From positions 5,210,501-5,274,500 of the forward strand of contig JARWIR010000005.1 in the NCBI GenBank assembly GCA_029959085.1: a stretch of DNA of 64,000 bases. Reading direction: 5' to 3'. This DNA comes from Nemophila menziesii (taxonomy: Eukaryota; Streptophyta; Magnoliopsida; Boraginales; Hydrophyllaceae). Below, in pieces: positions 22,190 to 33,651 of this stretch. Made by a program: the position numbers and the translations under genes. Numbering within the stretch: the stretch's first letter is position 1; the number at the start of each line of letters is the position of its first letter. Under the pieces are notes generated by a model. The model made no database searches. It was given only the letters and a program-made list of their open reading frames with translations, and was not told the origin of the DNA.

Positions 22190-24930
22190 GTTTGTTGTAG
22201 AGTGGTGAACCGCTACCTTAAAATTGATTTGCAGCAGCCAGGGTGCTAAACTATGTTCATCAGTCATTTTTACAAGTATGGCTACTAGCCTACTACTATT
22301 TGGTCTAGAGTGAACTCTCTAAACAAGGGCTAGAATACTGCTCAAACTGCCCAGAAAACCCCCTTAGAAAATGTGTAAAAAACAAAGAGAGTTTTAAATG
22401 AGAGAGAGATAGCTATTAGAATAGTTTGGTGTGAGTAAAACTGAATGGGATTATGGGGTTTATATAGCTATGAAATAAAAAGTACTTGAATATTGCATTC
22501 ACACTAGATGTTACAAAGGTTATTTTTCTATTAAACCACCACAAAAATATGGGAACAAAGCAAGAACTACTGTAACATCTAAAACGGCCATAAAAAAGTC
22601 ATGGGGAGGGAATCATCACATGTTATCAGAAACATTTTGAACTTTGAATCCCCTCTTAGTTGATAGTATAAATAACTCCTATCCACTTAGAAAGTAAAAA
22701 TATCATGACACACGACTCACGCCACGCCACGCCATACCTTGGCGCCGAGTTTGAGTGGGAGGTGGCGGCGTTGGCGTGTGTGGGGGGATAAATCCATAAC
22801 CTCTTAACTCTCATGTGGCTCTTTCGAATGTACGAAATGACAAGTAATTGAATGTTTTATTTTCCCATACATTACAAAGGTTATATTTTCATCAGACCAC
22901 CACAAAAACATAGAACCATAGCAATAACTAGTGTAGCATCCGTTACAACCATAACAACAATCATGGGAATGGGAATCATCAGTTGTTATCAGAACCGCTT
23001 TGAACTTTGAAACCTGGTGTTGCTTAGGGTGTGATACAATAATATAATAAAAGATAGATAAACGATGCACAATTCACCCTAGACTAGCACAGTAGTGCAA
23101 GTATTACAGGATGTATGCAAGTTTTAATGATAAGTTGAATTCGTTCTCAGGGACTTAGTGTGTTATACGAATGAGCAAGTAAGAGTAGTAATAATTAATT
23201 TAAAGACAGAAAGTAAATACGATTGGTTAAGATATGATTAATTAAACTAAATAAAAGTAAAGACAAATAAATAAATACGAGAAAATATGAGATGAGAGAT
23301 ATAGCTCAGGTTTTTCTTGTATGCACTAATCCTTCTAATTCTTTCTATCAAATTCTAGTTAATAAGGGAGATAATAGCTCTTAAATACTTAGTCAGGATT
23401 CTAAATTCCCATACCTTAGACCTTGAGAGCGACTAAGGGGGCTACGGCACAGCCACGAGGCAGTCCAAACTTAGGGTTATCAAGCGCTACCAAGGCCCTA
23501 AGCAGTACAATTCCTTCAATTGGTGATATGATGATTAAAACAAACCCTAATGACGATCTAGTTAGAATCGGTGTTGTCAGGACCAATATCGGACACTAGA
23601 GACGTTATGTGGTGTTTCAATAATTAGACACCCCTTCTAGGCGACCATCTAACTACTATTAAGAAAGCCTAAAGTGATCAGGTTTAGGATAGGCAATAAT
23701 TCAAAACACATAAACAAATATATGGGTAAGCAACTAATATCAAATTAAAACATGTAATTCCCAAAGAAACTTAGATAGAAAGAAAATAGAATTCATAGAT
23801 TATACATAATGCAAAACCCATGCTATGGGAAAATTAGTTCATACCTGGAGTAAATAAACTAAAAGATTGAATAAAAGACTTCATCTTGCTCTCTACAATA
23901 ACTCTAATGATATAACCCCTAAGGACTAATTTATGTGAGGCAAGGATGTTTTACAAGGGATATAAGGGTGTATTTATAGGTGTTTAGAAGACCTAAATCA
24001 TTTTCTTGGAGTAGAAGACAAGTAATGGACTCCAAGCCCAACTCAAATTCGTAACCCTAAAATATAGAAAAGGTAATAATCAGCCACTGTTTTGTTTTGG
24101 TCATAACTGCTTCAATACTTATCCGTTTGATGCGTTCCAATAGTCGAAACTTATCGTCTCGGAAAGCTCTTTAACTTTGCTTCATACCATTCTTCCAAAT
24201 TCCTAGCCAATCTTGAGATATAAGCCCTTTTGTGTTTGTGGGTGCTGGAATTCAGATTTATTTGGCTACTTTATCTTTCCCTATCCTAGCTTTTCCCTTC
24301 TTGTCTCCAATTTCCATGTATATCTTCTTTACTTTATCTCTTAGAATTGACTCGGCATATAATTAATTCCATATATATCTTTAAAGTTTCGCACTAAATA
24401 AATAATTAAACCCACTATGCTCTAAAAATAATAATTCATTAAATCAAGACTAGAAATAGGAAAGTGCACTATATCATATGAAAATCGAGTATTTAGACTT
24501 CTAAAACACTAAAAATGATGTCCACTTAATATTAAATCATCACAAATGAGGAGACATCAAAACCCCTTTTAGTTGATAGTATACATAACTCTCCACCTTC
24601 TTAGTAAGTAAAACTCCCATGACATAGGCCTCAAGGCACACCACGCCTTGCCACCAGGGTCGGGTGGATGGTGACGGCGATGACTCATTTGTGGGGATAA
24701 ATCATTTCTAACTCTTATAGGGTAAACTTTTTTAAATGTAAGTAAAAGTTTTTAGTATAAAAGCTAAAAAAAATTTGGACGGGTTTATTTTCTCCTTTTA
24801 CATGTGACAATTAGAATACTAAAATCATAAAAATATAATTTACACTTTTATCAAGAAAGTTATACAAAAACTAGTTTTGTTTTATTAATAAAACACAACT
24901 ACTCAAAATTCTATTATAAAATTAGTAATG
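22190..24930 (-). repeat. 5' LTR of the decayed copia element, internally duplicated
   Basis: Similar to 13895-14823. A unit of about 330 bp is present twice: 22490-22815, and again from 22820 resuming at 24565 after a nested solo LTR. Shared landmarks are ACAAAGGTTAT, CAGACCACCACAAAAA, TTTGAACTTTGAA and TAGTTGATAGTATA. Ends are approximate; I could not find a clean TG start or a primer-binding site. Confidence 0.6.
23015..24559 (-). mobile_element. Solo LTR, family 2 copy 2 (inverted)
   Basis: A 1545-bp LTR beginning TGGTGTTGCTTAGGGTGTGA and ending GAGGAGACATCA, the inverse of 16591-18117. It has the exact 5-bp TSD AAACC (23010-23014 and 24560-24564). It splits the second copy of the duplicated unit in the copia 5' LTR. 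Confidence 0.93.
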
Positions 24931-24970
24931 CTTTTTTTTTTTTTTTTGGACAAGAAAATTAGTAATGCTT
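24918..24970 (-). repeat. Minimal poly(A) retro-insertion with 16-bp TSD
   Basis: AAAATTAGTAATGCTT is repeated exactly at 24918-24933 and 24955-24970. Between them lie only 21 bases, on the minus strand CTTGTCC followed by 14 A. This looks like a LINE/SINE insertion cut down to its 3' tail. At least six similar cases occur later in the window. Confidence 0.75.
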
Positions 24971-25438
24971 AAGATTTAAATTTTATACATAATACTGATT
25001 ACTTGATTACTTGTAGAATTTATAAAACTCTGGTTTTTTTGTAGAATATGAGAAAGAGTAAAAAAATAAATATTTGATGAAATACAATATTGTTGAAATA
25101 TTAGAAAACAGTATATTCTTTACTTAAATATCTATGTACTACCAAACATATTATTACCTACTCCACCCTAAGATATTATTACTTGAAGATTTGAGTTGTG
25201 ACCACTTGGGAATTATATGCCACCATCTATTTGAGACTTTATGGTCCTAGACTCCCTTCTGCTTTATCATAATACCCCAATCATGATAAGAAATTGCCGG
25301 TTTGTTAGGTCATCTATCGCTAACCTTACTTATAAAGACAATAAAGACAAGAACAATATACAAACAGATTTTATTAAAGAAGAAATATATAAAAAATCCA
25401 CATAATAAAATATTTGACCAAATTACTAAAAAACCTTA
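24971..25438. other. AT-rich non-coding spacer
   Basis: No coding frame, repeat boundary or RNA gene recognised. It ends at the TTA that precedes the Tourist-like MITE. Confidence 0.5.
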
Positions 25439-26936
25439 GGACCGGTTTAAGATTGCTTTTCAAAATAATTACTTAAAGTAATTTAGAATTTATAAAAACA
25501 CATTATACTTTTAAAATTGATTTTAGAAAAAGTACTAGATAAGTAATTATTAAAATAATTACTTAAAAATGATTTTAGATGTTTAAATATTTTTTAATAT
25601 TTTTTACAAATAATTTAATTTTAGGGACAACGCCCAGTAAATTACGCGGAGAGCGTAAGTATTCCCAATTAATTACAAGTTGGACTTAATTCCCAATTAA
25701 GCACAAATTTTAAACCGATTACCATAATACCCTTTTAGCTTAATAATACACAAACAACTAAAATAAATAATAATATTAGATAATGAAAATATTATAAAAA
25801 TAAAACTGCTCATAACTACACATACTAAAACACACACAAAACACACGCACCACTAACTCCACTCTCCACTCTCTACACACGATCTAAAACTCTCTCTCTC
25901 TATCTATCTCTATATCTGCCATTAAAATCGATTAACCAAAACTCATAACGGAATTCGGAATCCATAGCACAAACTGTTACACAAATCACACTAACTGAAT
26001 CATCAAGTAAGAATCACTGAAACAATTAGAAGAATCAAAGAAGAAACAAGATAATTCAAGAGTTAAACACTCGAAGTTGAAACCCTAGGTATGAACGACA
26101 ACTCGTATCTTCAAATTGCAATTAATTCAGCAAAATTTGCTTCGTTATGCTTCTACTGTGTCTAGTAATTGAAAAATCAAAGTGTATGTGTAACATTTTT
26201 TGAAATTGAATGCGTATTTTAGGAGAATATCATATAATGAAATATCAACTTGTAATGTTAGTTGTCGATGATATATTATGTGCGAATGTGTAAATATTAG
26301 TGTAATTTCTCAGATTATGTGTTATATACAAACGTATGTAATGATAAAGAGTAAAAACGTGTAGAACTGTGCAAAATTAACTCGATGATTAAGATATAAG
26401 TGTAATCTCAATATGAACATATGATTTGTTATGTATATAGATGTGTTCAGTGAAATGTTGTGTTACAATTACACAAAAACACAACAAGTGTGTGTAATAG
26501 CAACACAAAAGCTGATTGATAGGGTAAATCACAACACAAAACACTTATGACAAATATATTGACACCTGTGCTAAGGTGGAACACATAATTTGTGTTGCAG
26601 TAACTCAAAATGTGTATTTAATAGTCAAAATTGTATGATCAGAATGGTTTGAACACACTGCAAAAAAATTGTGTGTGAGGTACAACACATATTATGTGTT
26701 GCAGTAACTCGAAACAGTTAAGTATTAGTCAATATTGTATGATTATATTGGTGTGTACCTAATTGATAGACTGAATGATATGAATGTGGTGTTGTGAGTT
26801 ACATAAACACACAAATCAACATATAGTGTGTATGTGTAACACACATTTTGTGTTGCAGCAAGTCGTAATTAGTTAAACTTATGTGATTATCAGTTTTTAA
26901 CAATCAAATGTTGTTTTGGTTTTTCAGTATACAGAT

Positions 26937-29900
26937 ATGGAAAAGACAAAGGATGAACAAGTCAGGCTGCCACGGCTTCCAAAGACTCTGAAGATTGAAA
27001 AGAAGAATCAAAAGAAGAAATCAGGAACAAAGCGTAAGAGAAAGACCGCAAAAGAAAGATTCAAGTATAGGTCTACAATGTATGGCCTATATTCAATAAT
27101 AGTATTAAAATCAATGACAGATGAGTTCATAGAAGGGTGTAGAAACACACCTTTCTACTACCTGTACAAAGGAATGTGGGATATGAGGAAGGAATATGGA
27201 AAACTGAAGAAATGCGACATTATGATAAGAGACATCATAAGATGTTATGTGCCAAAGAAGAATGCATTCCAACTTGGGAAAAAACTAGTAAAGTTGGAAG
27301 CAAGTGAAGTGAAGTTGATATTCGGAATAATTGATGGGAATGAAAACTTGCCTACTTACACAAACGAGGATTACGAGGGGGAGTCAGAATGGAAGGCTAA
27401 GCATTTTAATGTGAATGACAACAGAATATCAACAACAAAAATACAGAGGGCGATAGAGAAGGTGTTGGCACTGGGTCATGATCATCCGGGAGCAAAAGAA
27501 GACTTTGCAAAGCTAATCACACTATACGCGTTTGTTTCACTATTTCTGTGCACAACAGGTGACATAGCAAACCGCAAATACATGAAAATGGCAGAGGACC
27601 TGGACAATCTGAAGAATGTGAATTGGAGCGCTGTGATAACGGATTATCTGATGGAATCTGTTAATGAAAATCACAAAACCGAACCTGAGAGAGTTATCGG
27701 ATGCGCAACTGTATTCGTGGTAAGATGAAATATTTATTTGTTAAAGTGTAAAAAAAATGGAAAAAAAGGAACAACAAAAAATGAACCAAAAACAATAATC
27801 GTTTATATTTTCATTTGTTTCAGCCATGGTTTTACGAGCACACGAGAATCGCTATGCCTTGGAAGGATGATAAATTCCCAAAATGTCTAAGGTGGAGACA
27901 CAACGAAAGGCCAACAGGATTCAAATCAAAAATAATCGACAAGCTGAAACGTGTGCAGGTGTGTGATATGTGTGTAGCAACAAGACAATAATGTATTGAT
28001 TGTGTGTAACAGCAACACATAACTGGATTGTTTGTGTGTTAAACAAACACACAACTTTACTGATTATGTGTTGCTGCAACACAAAACATCTAAGCATAAT
28101 TTAATATTTCGAATGTACTAAAAAATCTAACAACATTCAACTTCATTTAAATTGATATCTCAGGTTAGGAGTAAGCTGAAATTAAAGAGAAACGACAAAC
28201 AATTCCTGAAGGATGGAACGATGTTCAAAACAGCTACAAAGACGGTCACTGATGAGGTGATAAACGATGAGACACTAGAGGTGGGTCCAAGTGAGAAGGT
28301 GGTATCAGACCCGCAAGGAGATGAAGAAATCGATGCAGAGTTTTTGACGGTGAGTGAAGAATCTGAGAACGAGGATGAAGAAGAGGATGACAAGGAAGAA
28401 GACGAGGAAGAAGACAACAGTGAAGAAGATGATGATGAATCAAGTGGACAAGAAGACGATGATAGTGACGGTGACGACGATATCGACAATAAACGACGCA
28501 CAAAAAGAAGAATCGATAGTGACAGCGAATTCGATATAGGTAAGATGAAAAAAAATTCATAAATAAGATTGTTTTTAATATAGCACAAGAGTAGGGTGAG
28601 TGGTGTGTTTATTGAACACGATATTGAAGTGTTTGTGTATTTAATCAACACAAAACTGACTAATTGTGTGTTGCAAAAAAAACACAAAAATCCAATGACA
28701 GTTTTGTTGATTAGAGACTAACAAATCATATATGTCGTGTTAAGTAAACACACAAAAATGACGAATGACGCATTGTGTGTTGCATATTGTGTGTGGCAGC
28801 AACACAAAATTATATAATTGTGTGTTGCATCAACACAATAGTTTTCAATTGTGTTTTGCTTCAACACGAAATTATATGATTGTGTGTCGCGCAAGTAGAC
28901 AACATTGATATTTTGTGTAGTTATGACACATACCTAATGTGTATACACATAAGGTAGTTTGTTGTACCAACACAAAATATGAATGATTGTGAGATACTAC
29001 AACACACAATCTGCAAGACAAAATATATTTATACGAATTGTGTGTTGTGAAAACACACAACCACCTGGGTGTTGTGTGTTACAGCAACACACAATTTACG
29101 CAACAACAAACTAACTGAATACATGTGTTTTTTGCAGTTGACATAGATGATGATGATGATCACGGAAGAAAGAAGAAAAAAGGAAAGGCAGTTGATCAGG
29201 ATGTTCCTGAGAAAACTAAAAAATAGAAAAAAAAGGGCGAAACATCAGGAGCAGCAGAGCCCGAGCGAGACGGCCACCATCAAGTAATGTTCGATATGAT
29301 AAAAGATCTTGTGGCACAGAACAAAGTTCTTATGGCGCAGAATGAAAAGAATAAAGTTAAGAAGAAGCAAAAAGACACTGAGATCGAAGAATTGAAGGCA
29401 TCGCTCGCTGGTTCAACCTCAGGATCACAAGGAAAAGATGTAGGTGGCTTAGAAGAGAAGATCAGGGAGAAGGACCAACTAATAAGAGACCTAATGACAC
29501 AAGTGGACAGTTTAAATGCTGAAAAAAAGAAAGACAAGAAAAAACTAGATATATGTGACAGAAAACTGAAACAATACGAACTTGAGTTGAAGAGCGAGAA
29601 AGAGGAAGTTAAGAAGCTGAAACAAGAAATTAAAGAACTTGAAAACAAAACTATCACAAGAGGGATTGATTCGGCATTAAGAATGGGTCAAACAAGCAAA
29701 GTTCAGGCTGATATTGTGAAGGAAAAAGGTAAACACAGAGAAGGAAGGAAGGATACCGGATCAGAAAAGGACACAGAGAAAGAAACACTGGTCGAGACCG
29801 AGTTAGACAAGGAGGACGAAATAGAGGACAGCAGTACTGAGAGTGACGATGTGTTTGAAGAAAACCGAGAGGACTTCGAGGAGGCGGCAAAGTCCGTACC

Positions 29901-32537
29901 TAAAAGGAAGAGAAGACCAGTTAGAAAAGAGTCAGTCGGGTCGGAGGGAAGCACAATTGCAAAGAGAGTCAAACGGTCAAAAGCGGTACAAACCAAGACA
30001 AAAATGAGTGATGAGCCCGAAAAGACAAGGGCAGATAAGGAAAGAGAACTCAGGACAAAGAAAGCCGAAGATAGAAAAAATAAGGAATTGGAAGCTAAGG
30101 CGAAGAAAGCCAAAGAAGATAAAGAGAAAAAAGAAAAGAAGGAGAGGGAACAGAAGGAAAAAAAAGAGAGAGAACAGAAGGAACAAAAAGAGAAAGAACA
30201 AAAAGATAAAAAAGAGAGAGAGAAAAGGGAGAAAGAAGAGAAAGAAAGAAAAAAGAAAGAAGACAAGGAAAAGAAGGAAAATGCAGAAAGGGAGAAAAGA
30301 GAGAAGAAGGACAGAGATGAAAGGGAGAAAAGGGAGAAGGCAGAGATGGATAAAAAAAAGAATCAAGAGAAGGAGAAGAAGGAAAAGGAAGATAAAGAAA
30401 GGAAGAAGAAGGAAGATAAGGAGAATAAGGAAAAAGAAGAGCAGGAGAATAAAGAAAAGGAGGACAAGGAAAAGAAGGAAAAAGATGAAAAAGAGAAGAT
30501 AGAAAAAGAAGAAAGGGAGAAGAAAGAAAGAGAAGAGAAGGAGAAGAAAGAAAGGGAGGACAAAGAGAATAAGGAAAAAGAAGAAAAGGAGAAGAAAGAT
30601 AAAGAAGATAGAGATAAGAAGGAAAGAGAAGACAAAGAGAGAAAAGATAGAGAGGACAATGATAAGGAAGATAAGAATGACAAAGATGATAAGGGAAATG
30701 AGGATAAGGAGAACACGGGTAAAGAGGACCAAGAAGACGGTGGAGATGGGCAAGAAAAGGAAGATTGTGACAGTGGAAAGGATAAAAAAGACGACGAAGA
30801 TGTAAACAAGGACACTGACGGTGGGATAGACGAGGCAAACACAAAAACAAACACTTCAGGGTCCGGAAAAAACGAGGAAGAAAAAGGGAAAAAAGAAACA
30901 GAAAAAACAGAAGATAAGGAGATGATAATTTCAACACCAAGAATTAAGAGGACAGCTGGGAGACGTAAAATAAAACGCGATCATCCATTAATACCACGGC
31001 ATATAGGAGGCTCATCAAGATTGGACAGTGATGAACAATCGCCCACGTTTGGAAGAAAAACGATACCCGAGACCCCCGTGGACAAAAGGATAGGGTAAGT
31101 AGTATGAATGATAGTTTTACAGATTATTTTATATAGGCAACTATATAATAAAAATTCATTACCAATGTATACAGGAAACACTTCTGGAAGTCTCAGTATC
31201 GTGATGTGATTGTCACGTTCAATGACTTTGACGACTTGGATCACGGGAATGAAATAAGGATGGAGGTAAGGGCATACGTGAAGGTAAAACCATAATATCA
31301 CGATGTACGATTATTATATGTGAAGAATGGTGTGTTAGTGCAACACAACATCATATGTGTTGTGTGTTGCATGAACACACTACATGTATGGTATTGTGTT
31401 GCTGAACCCACATAAATTACAAATTATGCGATGCAGGAACACAAAATCAGATAGTCATAGTACTTGTACACAAAGTTATTAAAAAATGATGTACAGGTAG
31501 GATGATCATCTGGTTATGTGTTCACGCGACACACAATTTGTTGAATTGTGTGTTACAGTAACACACAACATTGTTGGTTTTGTGTTGGTAGAACACACAA
31601 CTAATTTAATCATTCACCGTGTTGCACAAAAAAAAAAACAATTGCGTGTTACTGTAACACACAACTGCATGATGTGTGAGTTACAGTAACACATAACTGT
31701 ATGGATTGTGTGTTGCTATAACACAAAAACGTAAATGTAACATATTAATAGTTGACTCGTTTATCGAGGCAGGTGATGAAGGCGTGTTTCGAAATAATGG
31801 AATTCGACCACATGGTTGAGTGTCAGATGGGGCCCCCGCATGAACGTAGACAGATAGAAGTCATGCACTTCAGTCCGGATTGCATGGTAATGTTTTAAAT
31901 CTCAATATATTTATATAATAGTACACCTCGATTATTAGAAAAAAATAATAACACATAATTTATTGATGTGCAGTATGACATACTATCAAAGGACAAAAGC
32001 AGGGCAAGAGACAACATATATAAACTCTATATCAGTATTCTTAAAGACCCCCTCGGCTTGTGTGCTCTGTTATTCCCGATACACACACCAAGTGAAGACG
32101 CAGAAGGGAATGAAAGCACATCACACTGGTCCCTACTAGTGTGCGATCTGAGAAACAACAAATGGGCACACTACAATCCAGCAATATACAAAGGTCCAAA
32201 CTCAATCGCGGATGCAAGCGACAAAAATGCACAACTATTATACAACTGCATACGAGAAAATTGCAAGGAGGTCGAGGGTTATGTGCAAGCTCCTTACGGA
32301 AATATTCATCACGGGGTGTGTCATAAGCAGAAAAGGAAGGAAGATGCAGGTGCATATACACTAATGTACGCCCAAGATATCTACAAAAAGCTTGAGGTAG
32401 AGCACAGGTACATCAAAAGAACAGCACATACAGACTTCCGGGTCAGGATGAGAAAGAAGATTATCATGGATGAACAAAACTGGATCAACAAAAGAACGGT
32501 TTCTACGAAATCCAGTTGTGCCAGAAAAGGATATTGA
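26937..32537 (+). pseudogene. MULE2 Ulp1-like gene: mobile-type N-domain, Glu/Lys helix, dead C48-like domain
   Basis: Seven coding exons: 26937-27719, 27824-27958, 28164-28539, 29138-31094, 31175-31265, 31773-31886, 31974-32537, all GT-AG with consistent phase, about 1339 codons. A non-coding first exon probably ends at 26088 (donor GTATG), with the acceptor at 26927. Domains: a basic N-terminus, then about 230 residues like the plant-mobile/DUF1985-type domain of transposon Ulp1 genes (FQLGKKLVKLEASEVKLIFGI), an acidic linker, a coiled coil (29287-), a Glu/Lys/Arg-rich stretch (about 30080-30720), and a C48 peptidase-like end (HWSLLVCD, WAHYNP, EDAGAYTL). The usual DCG catalytic Cys is Ala and the triad Asp position is Asn, so desumoylating activity is unlikely. 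A TAG at 29224-29226 (codon about 461) interrupts the frame once, hence pseudogene; a single error could explain it. Confidence 0.82.
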
Positions 32538-33651
32538 TATATAAGTTTGATGATTATGCTTAAGGTTGTTTCAAATTGTTTGTTTTAGGTCAAATGTGTG
32601 TCGGTGAATTTTATGTTTGTAGTTTAAGTTTTATGTTTAGTTTAAATTTCATGTCAATGAACAAATTAGGTTGATGTTTTTGAATTGGTTTATAATGAAT
32701 TGGGTTAAATGATATGTTGTGTATGTTTTTCAATTATTTTGTATTGCAGCACATCAAAATTTGTATGTATTATGTGTTTCAGCAACCAAATGTATGTGTT
32801 GCATCAACAGACAATGCACGAGTTGTGTGTTCCAATAACACAATATTATATAAATAAAGAAAAAATAAGACAGAAAAGAACAGCTAAACATCAAAAAAAA
32901 AAAAACACACACACACAAACTGAATTCAAGATCAAACCATTAGAATGGACAACACAATCACAACAATAACACAAGATTAATACATAACAAAAAAATTTAC
33001 ATAAATAACAACAGGATATGCATGTTAGATTGTGTGTTTGTGCAAATAATAATCAATATGAATATGTGTTGATGCAACACACAATCAGTAAAAAGGGGTT
33101 TAAAAAAAAAAAAAAAAAACAGTTAAGTTAATACATATAAAGTCACCAAAAAAGAAAGGATATCAGAATAGATATCTTGATAAACAATTATAAATCAGTA
33201 GAATGGTGTATTATATTAAAACAAGCGTAAGTATCATTTGTGGCGAAAAGGTTTAAGGATGGTATAAGTTTGTGTTAAAGCAACACACAAGATAATAAGT
33301 TGTGTAAAGCTGCAACACAAAATTACGAATGTTGTGTGAAGCTGCATCACACAACCCATCAAAAAACGGATGAAGCAATAGGTGAACTGACTAACATGTA
33401 TAAGAATGATATAATTATGTGTTATAGCAACACACAAGAAGAGGAATTGTGTAAAGCAGCAACACAACAACATTCATATGGTGGAAAGCTGCAACACAAA
33501 ATATCAGCTTATGTTAGGTAACATAATGTTTGTTTCAGAAAGATAAACATCCATTACAAAAATCAAAACAAAAAACAGAAAACATCCAATTGGTATCAAA
33601 CGATTTATAATAAAAAGTAAAGCATATGATAAATGACAGTATTAACGTAAA

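Larger units (their letters stand above)
13895..24930 (-). mobile_element. Decayed copia-type LTR retrotransposon hosting nested insertions
   Basis: Minus-strand element with gag near 21880-21200, protease and integrase parts at 21060-18500, reverse transcriptase at 18180-16130 and RNase H at 15660-15200. Its polypurine tract (CCAAGAGGGGGAG, minus) is at 14836-14824 and its 3' LTR starts TGTTGTGGG at 14823. The matching 5' LTR lies at about 22190-24930. Into it have gone a MITE (15669-16118), two solo LTRs (16591-18117, 19470-20865) and a third in the 5' LTR (23015-24559). Outer limits are approximate because the LTRs are diverged and their ends are not clean. Order gag-protease-integrase-RT-RNaseH shows it is Ty1/copia. 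Confidence 0.85.

Noticed and set aside
26450..29100. CRISPR-like array made of the TGTGTTGC/GCAACACA repeats
   Set aside because: Plant nuclear sequence with introns. Repeats are degenerate, spacing is uneven, and no cas genes are present.
29703..30940. Several long minus-strand frames rich in Ser, Leu, Phe or Pro
   Set aside because: They mirror the purine-rich Glu/Lys exon of the plus-strand Ulp1-like gene and have no independent support.
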